From Leptobrachium leishanense (Eukaryota; Chordata; Amphibia; Anura; Megophryidae): a stretch of DNA of 64,000 bases. The stretch covers positions 56,920,422-56,984,421 of the forward strand of contig CM019069.1 of assembly GCA_009667805.1 (NCBI GenBank), given 5' to 3'. Below, one piece after another: positions 22,006 through 32,324 of the stretch. Below the pieces are notes generated by a model that saw only the letters and a list, made by a program, of their open reading frames with translations, searched no databases and was not told the origin of the DNA. How positions within the stretch are numbered: the stretch's first letter is position 1; each line of letters starts with the position of its first letter. The translations under genes were made by a program, and so were the position numbers.

Positions 22006-22965
22006 CACTTGGTATCCACTTTTAATATAAAGAGAGGAAAAGGCGGAGCTCTAAGAGGAAAAGGTGGAGCTTAAAGAGGAAGGGTGGGGATTAACCAGGA
22101 AGAGGTGTGCCCTTGACAGGAAGGGGTGCGTCAAATTTAAATTAGGGGGTGCACGAGTTTAGTCAGGCCTAGGGCAGCACAAAACCTAAATACACCAATG
22201 GGATGCGGTGAGTATATACAGCCCGAGTGTGGCTTGGGGTTACCGTTTGCGGTAGTGAAATTTAACCCCGAATCACACTCGGGAATACCGCCAGGGAGGT
22301 TAATAAGACTGATTTCCAACCAGGAACGATTATAACAAATTGTATATAATAACTAGTCCCTCTGATGTGAATCATCGTTAATATAGTATACCCTGAGAGT
22401 TCTCTGCAATTATATATGAAACAAGGACATTATGGTCAAGATTGAAAAGAGGACATAGTTTGTTTATTGTTGAACGAACAAAATTCCTGGTGCTTATGAG
22501 TTTATAAACATTGTGAACTGTTCTCATTTTTTCTTTTACATTTTTTCTTTATACTTTACAAATTTCCTTTATATTATTGTATGATGTCTATATAATAAAA
22601 GTTAAGTTTTAAATAGCTTGGGACATCAGCGATTGTACTACCATATGGTAGGGGTAGTTGTTTTATCTTTTATCCTGGTGCAGAAAGAGTCTTAATACAT
22701 TATGTTGTAGATTTATCTGATTTTGTATTAAGACATATACCTTATTTATATAAGGAATAAGTTGGATGCAAGTTTGTTTATTTGTGACATTTACATGGGT
22801 TGGGCACGTTTTATCCAGAATGTTCGGACCCCAAGTATTCTGGATTCTTCTGGATTTGAGAATCTTGGAGAATCAAATGCTTGAGGAAGTACATCGTGCC
22901 AGGAGAGCCACAATCTCTTTCCTGCTGCAGCCACCAATGTGTTCACACGTTGGGAACGCTCTATA

Positions 22966-23239
22966 CAGGGTTATTCAGAGAAAGGTGAAAACCAGGAGAA
23001 CTGGCAGGAGAAGAGAACAATCTAGACCAAATAGCCAATTTGGAAAGTGAGATAAATGGGAGAAGTTTTTGGTTTGGCTATTTTTTTTTTTCGTATTCAA
23101 AATTTTTATTTTGCAACAATACAGCAAACAAACAGAACAGATTGCGTTGAAAACAATCAGCATGGTTTGGCTATTTTGATCTAGAATTTTCACTTCCCCA
23201 GTCATTCTCCTGAGTTTCACCTTTCTTTGAATAGACCTG
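22966..23239. mobile_element. TA-flanked MITE (AAGGTGAAACTC family) with a retroposed insertion
   Basis: The ends CAGGGTTATTCAGAGAAAGG and CTTTGAATAGACCTG match the intact copy at 17968. Its centre is split by a short sequence at 23085-23163 that duplicated GGTTTGGCTATTTT. Confidence 0.8.
23085..23163 (-). mobile_element. Tiny retroposed 3' end with poly(A)
   Basis: A 14-bp duplication GGTTTGGCTATTTT flanks the insert (23071-23084 and 23164-23177). Next to the left copy is an 11-base T run. On the minus strand the insert reads ...TTGCAAAATAAAAATTTTG then about 6 bases then poly(A). An AATAAA signal a few bases before the A run is what LINE-mediated insertion of a severely truncated polyadenylated transcript would leave. 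The source transcript was not identified. Confidence 0.7.
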
Positions 23240-23695
23240 ATAGTGTTTCTTCACGGACATGCCACATGGAGTCAGCAAGTCTCTGAGCTGCATGTTACAT
23301 GCTAGGGCTGTGCTCAGAGTCGGGTTCCCGAGCAGCAGCAACCATAGGGAGCACCCCCCATCTCAAATCCATACAGCTTTGAAAATTCGAGATTTTAGAG
23401 CTTTTTGGATTTTAGAATTCTGGTAAGGGATGCCCGACCTGTATATACTTTGCGCCAAAAGAAGCAACAACATGGAGCAAAAGTAGAAAGGTATACAAAA
23501 AACAGAGGATAGTTTACTGTAATCCTGTAATTAATATTACAATATAAATCTAGTTATTCATTACAGTAAAAAATAACCAAACAGGTTCAGTGCCCTGAGG
23601 TTTGTCAATATGGTTTTACACCAACCAGTGCTTGTTCTTATTTTAGTGCTAGCTACAGCATTTGAGTTCTAAATTTAAAATTTTGGGGCAATTAA

Positions 23696-24121
23696 GGCTA
23701 GGGTCAGACGAAAGCAGTTTTAACGTGTGTTTAGACGCACGAAATCACGGCCGTGCTAGCAGCAAATGACGTCCAATGCCGGGGAACATACGACGAACGG
23801 CCGCACGAAAGTTCATCCGCGCAACGCAAGTGGCAAACGAACGCATTTTTTCTAGAACGTCAAACCTCTAGTACGGACGTACAGAGTGCGCTGCGTCCGC
23901 TAGAGGCGTGTGTGCGTGATTGGGAGACGTCAGACGCTGCTAATGTACGGCTAACATAACGTCCAGACACAAAAAGTGTTTTATTGATGATCCGTACAAA
24001 ATCACGGACGAAAAGGCGCATCGTATGACCGCTATCGCGTATTCCGTGAAAAAATGCGTCCATTCGTTCGAACGCATTTTTTCACAGACAACGCGAAAAA
24101 TGCGTTAGTCTGACCCTAGCC
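23696..24121. mobile_element. Harbinger-type MITE, subfamily A, copy 3
   Basis: Ends GGCTAGGGTCAGAC and GTCTGACCCTAGCC with TAA at 23693-23695 and 24122-24124. Same orientation and interior as the copy at 240, with most CpG sites kept. Confidence 0.87.
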
Positions 24122-24124
24122 TAA

Positions 24125-24830
24125 GAGTGTTAATAAGCTCCTATTTGCATTGCGGCTTAAGCGTTGCATACAAATGATGTGGACAGCTCCAGCTCCATTC
24201 TTCCCAAATAAGAGCTCCTCTAAATGAGCAGAAATAAGATCCCTTGCTCCCACACCTGTCTGGAGGAGTCCCTCTCTTTCATTTAAATATCTTTAAATAA
24301 CTGTTCAATTTTGGTCAAAGTTGCAAATGAAAATTTGAAATACTTGTTTCTTTTTTTCCACGCGCAGCATACAGGCAATTCTTCCATCAAATACAAGAGT
24401 GAGACCTCCTAACACTTGCCACTCTGTTCCGAGAAAGACGTGGCTAATATTTACTGTTTAACAAAGAGATGAAGCTTGCGGCAATATCTCTGGGGCCCGG
24501 TGATTTGATTTGTGAAAATCTGTTCTGTACACATCCAGAAACAAGCAGGGAGAAAGACTGCAACCATACTGTTTCCGATCAGCGAGTAATATTCCCCAAA
24601 AGATGTCTAAGTCCTGAAAATAAAAAAATAAATAGGAATTGACTTAAGACACCCATTCAATCTGAATCTATTTAATTTAGCGTTTTTGTGTTATTTATTC
24701 TTTCTTTTTGCAAAAAACAGCAATTAAAGAATAACTGAAACAAATGGCATTGCTGTCCTTACACTTACCTCTAATATCATTGCACCACTTTAATTCAGAT
24801 TCTTTTTTATTACCTAAACCCATTGGCGAT
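24125..24830. other. Spacer, largely non-repetitive
   Basis: No gene was recognised. The part around 24360-24600 looks unique and could be noncoding sequence under constraint, but there is no direct evidence. Confidence 0.4.
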
Positions 24831-24833
24831 TTA

Positions 24834-25554
24834 GGGCTCTATTCTTCGCGCAAACGTTAACGCGTACGCAAAAATGCATTAACGCGAGGGGAAAAACCCT
24901 GTGCGCAGAACATCGTATTACAATGTCCACGCAAGAAATGCGTGTTACTGTCTAACGCTGGTGACCCTGCGCGAGCGTAATGTACATTGCGCGTCCTATA
25001 CTTAACATTGTGAGCGCAAATGCGTTTGTGTGCTGGTACGCGGCTGGTATTACAATCTATGCGCAAAATTTAACGCTCAGCGTTTGCGCGCATGATTTTA
25101 ACGTCTTTTAAAAGCTGGTGGTAACGGCAAATCTGAACGTCCTGGCCGAAACCAAATACACCAGCCCGAAAATAAAAATGCAGCAAAGTATAGTTACACA
25201 TTCTACGCATACCCAAACAATAAAATGGAGAAGTTGTGCGTGTTTTTATTATTGCTGCAGCATATATACTCAGGTTGATTTTGACAGGCGCAAAAACTTA
25301 ACGGGAAACAATTGTGGTTCTTAATTCTGATTGGCTGAATCGCGTGGAAAAACAGTCCGCCCACTGATTTCTGAGCGCAGTGTTAATGCGCATGCGATTT
25401 GCGTGTCTTTTTTTACGTGCAGTATTTTTTGACGGATGAAAAAATGCGCTCGGATTTTAATTCCAGCATTAATTTACGCGTGTTAACATTTAACGCTTGC
25501 GCACAAATTAACACGCTGCGCGAGCATTTTTGCGCAAAGAATTGAATAGAGCCC
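24834..25554. mobile_element. CpG-rich palindromic MITE (GGGCTCTATT family), copy 1
   Basis: A 721-bp element with ends GGGCTCTATTCTTCGCGCAA and TTGCGCAAAGAATTGAATAG-AGCCC, flanked by TTA at 24831-24833 and 25555-25557. The TWA duplication suggests a Harbinger-type origin. The arms are dense in GCGCAAA, AACGC and CGCG words. Copies are at 30029 and 61231. Confidence 0.8.
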
Positions 25555-25589
25555 TTAATGTCTATGTATGCTTGCACCTCAAGGTTTAG

Positions 25590-26010
25590 TGTTCTTCTAC
25601 CATATTTTTCTCATTCTCTATTATTTCTCTGCCCCATTCTTTTCATCTTCATTTAGAAGCTCTCTTCTTTTTCTCAACTCCCACCGTTTCTCTGCCACAT
25701 TCTCCTCAACACCATTGTCTCTCTTCCTCATTCTTCTCTCCTCCCAATGTACTTATGCCCCATTGTTCATAACTCCCATTGTTTCTCTCTCCAATTCCTC
25801 TCACCTCCCATTATTTCTGTCCTATTTTCATCACCACTCTCTCATTCTTCTCACCTGCCATTGCTCCTCTCTCTCATTCTTCTCACCTGCCAATTTACTG
25901 CTGCCCATTCTTCTCACTTCTCTTTGTTTTTCTCCCTTATTATTTTAACCTTTCTTAGGTGCCTCTGCCCAATTATACGCACCTTCCATTGTACCCTTGT
26001 TATTCTCTAC
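25590..26010. repeat. Degenerate pyrimidine-rich tandem tract
   Basis: A run of about 28-33-bp imperfect units around CATTCTTCTCACCTGCCATT and TCCTCTCACCTCCCATT. The plus strand is almost entirely C and T. The 126- and 97-residue frames (L, S, F and P rich) come from this tract. Confidence 0.75.
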
Positions 26011-26435
26011 TCACCTGCCAGATCAAACAGATATTTTTGAACATCAAAATATCATATTCTTATTATACAAGGAAGAGCAGAAACCCAGATTCTCTGCTCA
26101 AAGAATTCTTTATTCTTCTTTTGTAAAGTGGTGCCGTTTGCTGTCATTGCAAAAAGAGCAGTTTTCGCCGGCGTTTGCAACATTGAGCTTTCAGAGCTTT
26201 CTGAATAACCTGCATTGGGTTAGACAGCTCTTTTTTCTTGGGTTGCATCTATACATTTCTGGTAAGCATTTACAATGGCAGTTGTAATATTCTCTATACA
26301 AATAGAGAAAAATATATATAGAGTACAAGCGCAAGGAGTAATCAAGCACAAGAGGTGAAGTGACAGTTTCGCTCAACACCCAAAATAACGTGTCCTCTAT
26401 CACAGACACAAAAACAAAAGTTCATACAATGAAGT

Positions 26436-27427
26436 CCACCAGTGGAGGGCTACTATCTGGAGTTCTTCTAGAATTCTGTATGCTTCATGAATCTCAGAAG
26501 AAAAGAAAGAAAATTACCACATAGTGTATCCTCCAAGATATCATATAAAATAAGGATAACCACCACAGGTGTCGGACAAAATCCCTACAGCCAGGTTCCC
26601 TAATGCCAACATCCCAACGGCCAACTTCCAGACAGAACAAGTGCCGAACATACCAAGTTCCCTACACGGCCAACTTCCAGACATCCAAAATCCCGGTGGC
26701 TAACCCTAATACTAACACCCTTAGGGAGTTAGGCTTAGGGGTTAGGGCTAGGTTTAGGGGGGTTAGGCTTAGGTTTAGGGGGGTTAGGGTTAGGGCTAGG
26801 TTTAGGGGGTTAAGATTAGGGCTAGATTTAGGGGGTTAGGGTTAGGTTTAGGGGGTTAGGGTTAGGGCTAGGTTTAGGGGGTTAAGGTTAGGGCTAGATT
26901 TAGGGGGGTTAGGGTTAGGGCTAGGTTTAGGGGGTTATGTTAGGGCTAGGTTTAGGGGGTTATGGTTAGGTTTAGGAGGTTAGGGTTAGGTTTAGGTTTA
27001 GGGGGTTAGGGTTAGTGCTAGGTTTAGGGGGTTATGGCTAGGTTTAGGGGGGCTAGGGAGTAGGGTTAGTGTTAGCCGCTGGGATTTTGGATGTCTGGAA
27101 GTTGGCCGTCAGGGAGTTATCTGTGTAGGGAAGTTGGCCTTCAGGATTTTGGCATTAGGGAACCTGGTTGTAGGGATTTTGACCCAAACCCAACCACCAC
27201 ATAGCATGCATTTGGCCTTACTGTTATCCTTAGAGTACCCTCCAAGATATCATATAAAAAAAAGGATAACGGTAAGGCCAAATGCATGCTATGTGGTGGT
27301 TATCCTTATTTTATATGATATCTTGGAGGATACACTATGTGGTGATTTTCTCTTTTTTCTTGTGAGATCCATGAAGCATACGGAATTCTAGAAGAGCTCT
27401 AGAAAGCAGCGCTCCACCGGTGCACCA
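26436..27427. repeat. Foldback element around telomere-like repeats
   Basis: The outer arms at about 26436-26567 and 27293-27427 are inverse copies of about 130 bp, with GTGTATCCTCCAAGATATC on the left and GATATCTTGGAGGATACAC on the right. A second pair lies inside: CCAGGTTCCCTAATGCCAAC (26592-26611) against GGCATTAGGGAACCTGG (about 27150-27168), and ACTTCCAGACATCCAAAATC against GATTTTGGATGTCTGGAAGT. The right arm holds an extra hairpin around GCATGCATTTGGCC (27195-27305). The centre is a G-rich array. No target duplication or known end was identified. Confidence 0.8.
26698..27075. repeat. Degenerate (TTAGGG)-like array
   Basis: About 380 bp of TTAGGG, TTAGGGG, CTAGG and TTTAGGG words arranged in a loose higher-order unit such as GGTTAGGGTTAGGGCTAGGT then TTAGGG. 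The left edge runs CTAACCCTAATACTAACACC, opposite in sense to the rest. The units resemble the vertebrate telomere hexamer but are regularly variant, so this is either a decayed interstitial telomeric repeat or an independent minisatellite. Confidence 0.75.
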
Positions 27428-28949
27428 TATTGTACGAACTATCGTTTTTGTGTATGTAATATTCTCTATGTGACGTGTATGTCTGGTCTGTTAGAGGTTT
27501 CTGTTTTTAATGTAGTGCTGCATCATATTATTTCACATCCTAAGAAGGTGTCCAGACTCTGAGAGCAGCTTATTAGGGTGCCAATAGCATAGCTTGTAAA
27601 TAATCTTTACAACAACTCTCGTGCCCTCATTCGTAATACTTATACTAAGTGATAGGAAGTAGGCTGCTGTTTATAGTTCATCTGGGAGCCAAAAAGCATA
27701 AAGTTCTAAAGGAGAGGGCGGAGGGCATTCTGACCCAATATGATCAATATATACCAAGTAGGAATACACTGTCTCCACCTCGTCTTCACAGTGAAATATT
27801 GTTATAATTAACAATTTCTGTCTGGGACTATCAGCTTGATCTGTTACCTTTGATGGGATTTGGCCCCTGGGGAATTTTATTGAGCTCTATGGCTCTATAT
27901 GTGTAATGTTAAACAACAAACCGCTGCTGATTTATTACAGTACGTGGCTAGGTAATCACTCTTCACGGCTACCGTTATTATCATCGAGGTCAACTAACCA
28001 CAGGTAAAAGTAATCATGGTAACATATTCCCCTTACGCCTGAAATCGGGGAGGAACATTAATAGGATGCAGCGCGGGGAAATTGCAACGTGGCGCGGCTG
28101 TGCAACTTGGATAAAGAATACGCTTCAATTTACAACGGCTCATTTCTCAGGCGATAGGTTCGGTTACTGGGTAGTTGGTACCTCTATGACTCACGACGTC
28201 AGGGAGAAGCTGTGTAGACACATTGATGAATCTGCTTAATTTCCACTCTGCAGGCAAGAACTTTAAAAAGACATTTCAGCTGGAGCCTCGCCAGTCAAGT
28301 AATACAATAACCTCAGTAAATCTTCCCTGGGTCTTTTATAACAAGTGAAGGAAGCTCACATCTCCTGTTGTACAAAACAAAATAGAATGCTATATTGAGC
28401 GAGGAGGAGGAAATTGATTAACCTGACCACCACCGATGACATCAACTGAGATGTAGGTTCATAGCTATTGTGTATGCAGGCTTGAACAGGCCAGCCAGGG
28501 TTAAAGAGAAATAGCCGTCGGCCTCCGATCCACAGTGAATACCATTAAAATGCTTGGGGAATAATTGAGGGATGAAAAAACAGTGAAATAGCTTCAGAAT
28601 ATTTTGAATTGTCATCTTTTATGGGTGTGAAAGATATATGTCTCTCATGCTTTACATATTGAACAATATATATACGTATATAACACTCCAAGGGGAGAGC
28701 ACTCCATTACCCGGATCACACTATCTTAGAGATTATACTATTTTATTATTTCCAAAAGATTTTTAACCACCTGACTTAGGTAAAAATATTATTTGTTTTT
28801 ACTTCACAAAATATGGCATTATCTTGCTGAAGCCCGTCACAACGCCAATGTATCCCATTGCTGACAGGTCCTAAACTAATCAGCTAGTGACTGCCCGCAT
28901 GAGGTGAGAGAGGGATGTTAGCCTGGAGGGTTGTCAGCCCTCAACATGT
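27428..28949. other. Mostly non-repetitive spacer
   Basis: No exon was recognised. The block 27990-28390 looks unique and is richer in GC than its surroundings; it may be conserved noncoding DNA. Confidence 0.4.
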
Positions 28950-28957
28950 ATAACAAA

Positions 28958-29235
28958 TAGGGTGACCATATCGTCCATTTTTCAAGGGACACATATAATT
29001 TATTCATGCTGATGGGCAGTGCATGAAGAATGTGACCCTGCAGCATGCAGAATCTATACGCTGCAGGTAAGAAATCAAAAAGGATTCCCAGGTGACCTGC
29101 CTTGATTTCCTTCATGCAGCATATGACTTATATGTTATGTTGACTTATGTTGCAGAGCAGCACTTTTCCCTGTGCTCCCCTCTGCATGAAATAGCAATAT
29201 GTGTCCCTTTAAACATGGCGGATATGGTCACCCTA
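28958..29235. mobile_element. 278-bp hAT MITE (TAGGGTGACCATAT family)
   Basis: The ends TAGGGTGACCATATCGTCC and GGATATGGTCACCCTA are inverted repeats with 15 matching terminal bases. Flanks ATAACAAA (28950-28957) and ATAACACA (29236-29243) form an 8-bp duplication with one difference. Inner arms hold AAGGGACACAT and its inverse. Confidence 0.85.
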
Positions 29236-29519
29236 ATAACACAGCAACCAGGGAGACAACACTCCGTCTTGAGAAGCACCCATCTGTTACGCTTAGTAAA
29301 GAAAGAGTGCTGTCTCCCTGATGATCCATTGCAGATTTTAGATAATGACTAGGTTGGAATCGGGCCCTTGATTTTTTTTTTCAGATGTTTCTGGAAGATA
29401 TGAAAAAGAAGAGATCTGCAGATCACCTAGGGGAGAAAATCTAGATCCACAAATTTGGATAAAATGCGGGCGCTCCGATTGCTTTGTCAGCCAACCCGAG
29501 AGTTTTATCTTCAAAGAGA

Positions 29520-29660
29520 GAAATAAGGCAATGAGGTGCACCAAAAAATAAGAAGAAGCCTTATAAAGGTTACAACTGCAACCGAAACGTTGCCGAATAA
29601 AACTCCTACTTCTGAAAGATCTGTCTACAGGGCCAACAGCAGACGTGAACAGAAAGGTTC
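29520..29660 (+). repeat. Penelope-type stem-loop with GAAACGTTG
   Basis: A stem GGTT/AACC at 29568-29583 is followed by GAAACGTTGCC and then AATAAAACTCC. The same layout is seen at 50071 and, worn, at 46673. It recalls the stem II plus GAAA part of hammerhead-like ends of Penelope elements, but the CTGATGA box is missing. Assignment is tentative. Confidence 0.4.
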
Positions 29661-30028
29661 GATTAAACAGCTAATTGACAATTAAATCTCAGTTAGTGTA
29701 AATTGTAATAAATAAAATGGGATGTTATTGGATTATGAGAATCTTTGCGTCCAGTGATATTGACATTGAAGGGTTGCTAGGTTGTTAAAGATCTCTTTTA
29801 TGTTCACAATACAGATCTGTGTGTGTTTTACTCTTCCCAGCCGCTTGCTAACAGGACAGTATGATACAAATGTTGATGATGCGCTGTTTTATCAATCTCT
29901 GGCTTTGAGGAAACATTGGTTGCAGCAAAGGACTAATATTCCAGATACTCCTGGGTACATTGAATACCAGTGATAATACACAAATCAAACAATTAATTAA
30001 ATAGACAATGTGAGAGGAGGGAATTAAA

Positions 30029-30761
30029 GGGCACTATTACACTCTTCGCGCACAATTTTGCGTGTACGTAAAAAAGCATTAACGCGAGGTGAAAAACCCT
30101 TCGCGCAGAACGTCGTATACCAGTGTCCGCGCAAAAAATGCGCGTTAACATCTACCGCTGGTGAACCTGCGCGAACCCTGCGCGAGCGTAATGTACTTTA
30201 TGCGTCCTATACTTAACATTTTGAGCGCAAATGCGTTTGTGCGCTGGTACGAGGATGGTATTACAATCTATGCGCAAAATTTAACGGACAACGTATGCGC
30301 GCATAATTTTAACGTCTTTTAAAAGCTGGTGGTAACGGCAAATCTGAACGTCCTGGCCGAAACCAAATACACCAGCACGAAAAAAAAAAATACAGCAATG
30401 TATAGTTACACATTCTACACATACCCAAACAATAAAATTGAGAAGTTGTGCGTGTTTTTATTATTGCTGCAGCAGCATATATACTCAGATTGATTTTGAC
30501 AGGCACAAAAACTGAATGGGAGACAATTGTGGTTCTTAATTCAGATTGGCTGAATCGCGTGAAAAAACAGTCCACCCACCGATTTCTGCGCGCAGCGTTA
30601 ATTTTCGCGCGTTTTTGCACGTCTTTTTTACGCGCAGTATTTTTTGACGGATGAAAAAATGCGCTCGGATTGTAATACCTGCGTTAATTTACGCGCTTTA
30701 ACGTTTAACGCTGCGCGCAAAAAAATTTGCGCTGCGTTCCGCAAACAATGTAATAGAGCCC
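30029..30761. mobile_element. CpG-rich palindromic MITE (GGGCTCTATT family), copy 2
   Basis: The ends GGGCACTATTACACTCTTCG and CAATGTAATAGAGCCC enclose a sequence closely similar to the 24834 element, sharing AACGTCTTTTAAAAGCTGG and GACGGATGAAAAAATGCGC. Flanks are TAAA and AAAG, so no clean TWA duplication remains. Frames over it are shadows. Confidence 0.8.
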
Positions 30762-30939
30762 AAAGTGTTGTGGATGGAGAAGAAGAAATAATGGAAAGCG
30801 GTGGAAGAAATTTAGTAGACTTAATTACAAAGTTTCCTTATTTTGAATCTGATAAACAAGACGAAAATAAGAGTTAATATATTTGGTAAATGCTTCTTGA
30901 TTCTAAAAGAAATAGGACCGCCGTTCTAGGGTCAATACA

Positions 30940-31090
30940 GGCTTTTCCCCAGCTTATTGCATATTTGGAGAACACTTCACACTGGTTTTTTTTGCCTTCA
31001 TTTGCAACAACAACAGTAGCTGATGTGTGATAGGCTGAACTCGATGGACGCACATTTTTTTTTCAGCCTGTGTAACTATGTAACTAGGAA
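30940..31090 (+). repeat. Retroposon 3' tail with TATGTAAC end
   Basis: It contains GATAGGCTGAACTCGATGGA, a T run, TTCAGCCTGTGTAAC and TATGTAACTAGG. This phrase order is common at the 3' end of a retroposon family in amphibians and fish, recognised from general familiarity. The exact family is not assigned. Confidence 0.45.
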
Positions 31091-32324
31091 AGAATACCTC
31101 CTCCAAGTTGGCAGTGGTAAATGTCAAATGAATAACACTAGAGTTCAGTTTGTCCAAAGTTCTCCATGAAGGATTATGAACAGTGGATAGAAACACGAAT
31201 TTAAGATTCTTATTTCCTTCTTTTTTCCCCTCTTAGATACTGCATTTTAATGTAATGTCATGAAAATGAAATGTTGTGTGCGTTTGTCAATGAGCAAGAA
31301 AAATCAAAACCATGTAAATGTCATCATGGTGAATTACTCTCCTGATATTTCAAGACATATCGGGCCTGAACTGTGGACTCGGTTTATTACACCTAGAATC
31401 CATGAGTAAGTGTCACACAATTTGAACTTCTTAATGTGTCTGTAACTCAGGCAATACAAAATGTGAATTGTTATTATTCCAAAGGGAGCAAAAACAGAGT
31501 TCGTGAGGGTACTGAGAATGGGTAACGGCACTAGTGGCCTGCCCTATGGTGGGTCATTGCTCAGGTCAAGGTTTTAGCCCAATGGTAACATAAGAGAGAA
31601 GACTATTCCATATGCAAATCAGACAGCTATCACCCAGAGAGGGTGGCCAGAACTGGAATTCTAGCGACGTCATCTCTACACGAGAGGTCCAGCAATCCCC
31701 AATGATCGTTTTGGCCTTCTTAGACCAGGTCAGGAGGGTATAGCTGATACCCCTCTATGCACTTCATGCAACGGCTCCATGTCTGGAATACCAACCATAC
31801 CTCATAAAGCAAGGTCTAGGATGTCTAGAAGTCAAAGTCCAATGATGGCTAAATGACAGACTACAGATGCTCAACCTGCCTTACTTCATGTAATGTAAAG
31901 TTATGAAATATCTAAGAGGCTAAGATAAGCTATCACTATCCTAGGACCATGAGATCATGTGAGTTTGGTTGGTGTTGTGAACAGAAGGGAACTGCAAAAA
32001 CATTCTGCTGTGGTCAACTTTTACACTCAGGAACAATCTCATTCGCTCAAGGAAAGACTTCCAATCCATTGATACAAATGAGAAAATATTAGTTTTATCC
32101 TCTGATTAGTTGTATCTTGACATTTCCAAAGTAGGTTAATCGTATGCGGCTTCGGTGAGACTTTCTTCCAGGTAGTATTGTCTTCAGACAAAAAGCAAAG
32201 ATTCTATCAATATTGGAAGCTAAACTGCAGGACATGCCAAGCCTACTGGGGTTCTAAAAAGTATAAAAAAGGACTGTTCAGTCTATTCCCAAACTCTTGT
32301 ATGGGATCACCATGAAGGAATTAC
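31091..32324. other. Unassigned spacer
   Basis: No gene or family was recognised. Confidence 0.45.

Larger units (their letters stand above)
20328..22200. mobile_element. hAT element (CAGTGGTGTATTT family) carrying minisatellite
   Basis: A 1,873-bp element with ends CAGTGGTGTATTTTAGCC and AACCTAAATACACCAATG. An exact 8-bp duplication GGATGCGG lies at 20320-20327 and 22201-22208. Subterminal GGCCTAGGGCGGCAC and GCCTAGGGCAGCAC are further inverted words. The interior consists of a TA-family fragment, a roughly 56-bp minisatellite and a 192-bp tandem duplication. No transposase is encoded. Confidence 0.88.
19539..22299. mobile_element. piggyBac-type non-autonomous element with nested hAT
   Basis: The ends CCTCCCTGGCGGTC and ACCGCCAGGGAGG are inverted, and the TTAA target lies at 19535-19538 and 22300-22303. 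TTAA plus CC-initial ends fit the piggyBac superfamily. Without the hAT element at 20328-22200 the element is about 0.89 kb. It has a second set of inverted sequences near the right end (GCCCGAGTGTG and CACACTCGGG). No transposase frame is visible. Confidence 0.8.
18140..22620 (+). mobile_element. Penelope-like terminal region with tandem repeated end, heavily interrupted
   Basis: The segment holds a hammerhead motif at 18379-18415, followed by CAGCCAGGGACAAATCATAA. After the insertions at 18463-19283 and 19539-22299 a diverged second copy follows from about 22312, with CCAACCAGGAACGATTATAA, CTCTGATGTGAATC and CCTGGTGCTTATGAG. It matches the first copy's CTTTGATGTGAACT and CCTGGTGGCTATTGGG in the same order. 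A direct repeat of element ends plus a hammerhead is the known arrangement of Penelope-like element LTR-like ends. No reverse transcriptase frame is seen here. Confidence 0.55.
22794..23441. mobile_element. Tigger-like MITE (GGTTGAGCACC family), interrupted
   Basis: It starts GGGTTGGGCACGTTTTATCC and ends GGTAAGGGATGCCCGACCTG, with TA at 22792-22793 and 23442-23443. The ends recall pogo/Tigger elements, whose mammalian relatives carry GTTGAGCATCCCTAATCC ends. The middle is replaced by the TA-flanked MITE at 22966-23239. Confidence 0.6.

Noticed and set aside
240..24121. Regularly spaced palindromic repeats that could suggest a CRISPR-like array
   Set aside because: Copies are kilobases apart, carry transposon target duplications, and the genome type is eukaryotic.
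25568..26040. Leucine, serine and phenylalanine-rich frames resembling membrane proteins
   Set aside because: They are translations of a C/T-rich degenerate tandem tract.
26698..27075. True chromosome end
   Set aside because: The repeats are variant, internal and enclosed in inverted arms with ordinary sequence on both sides.
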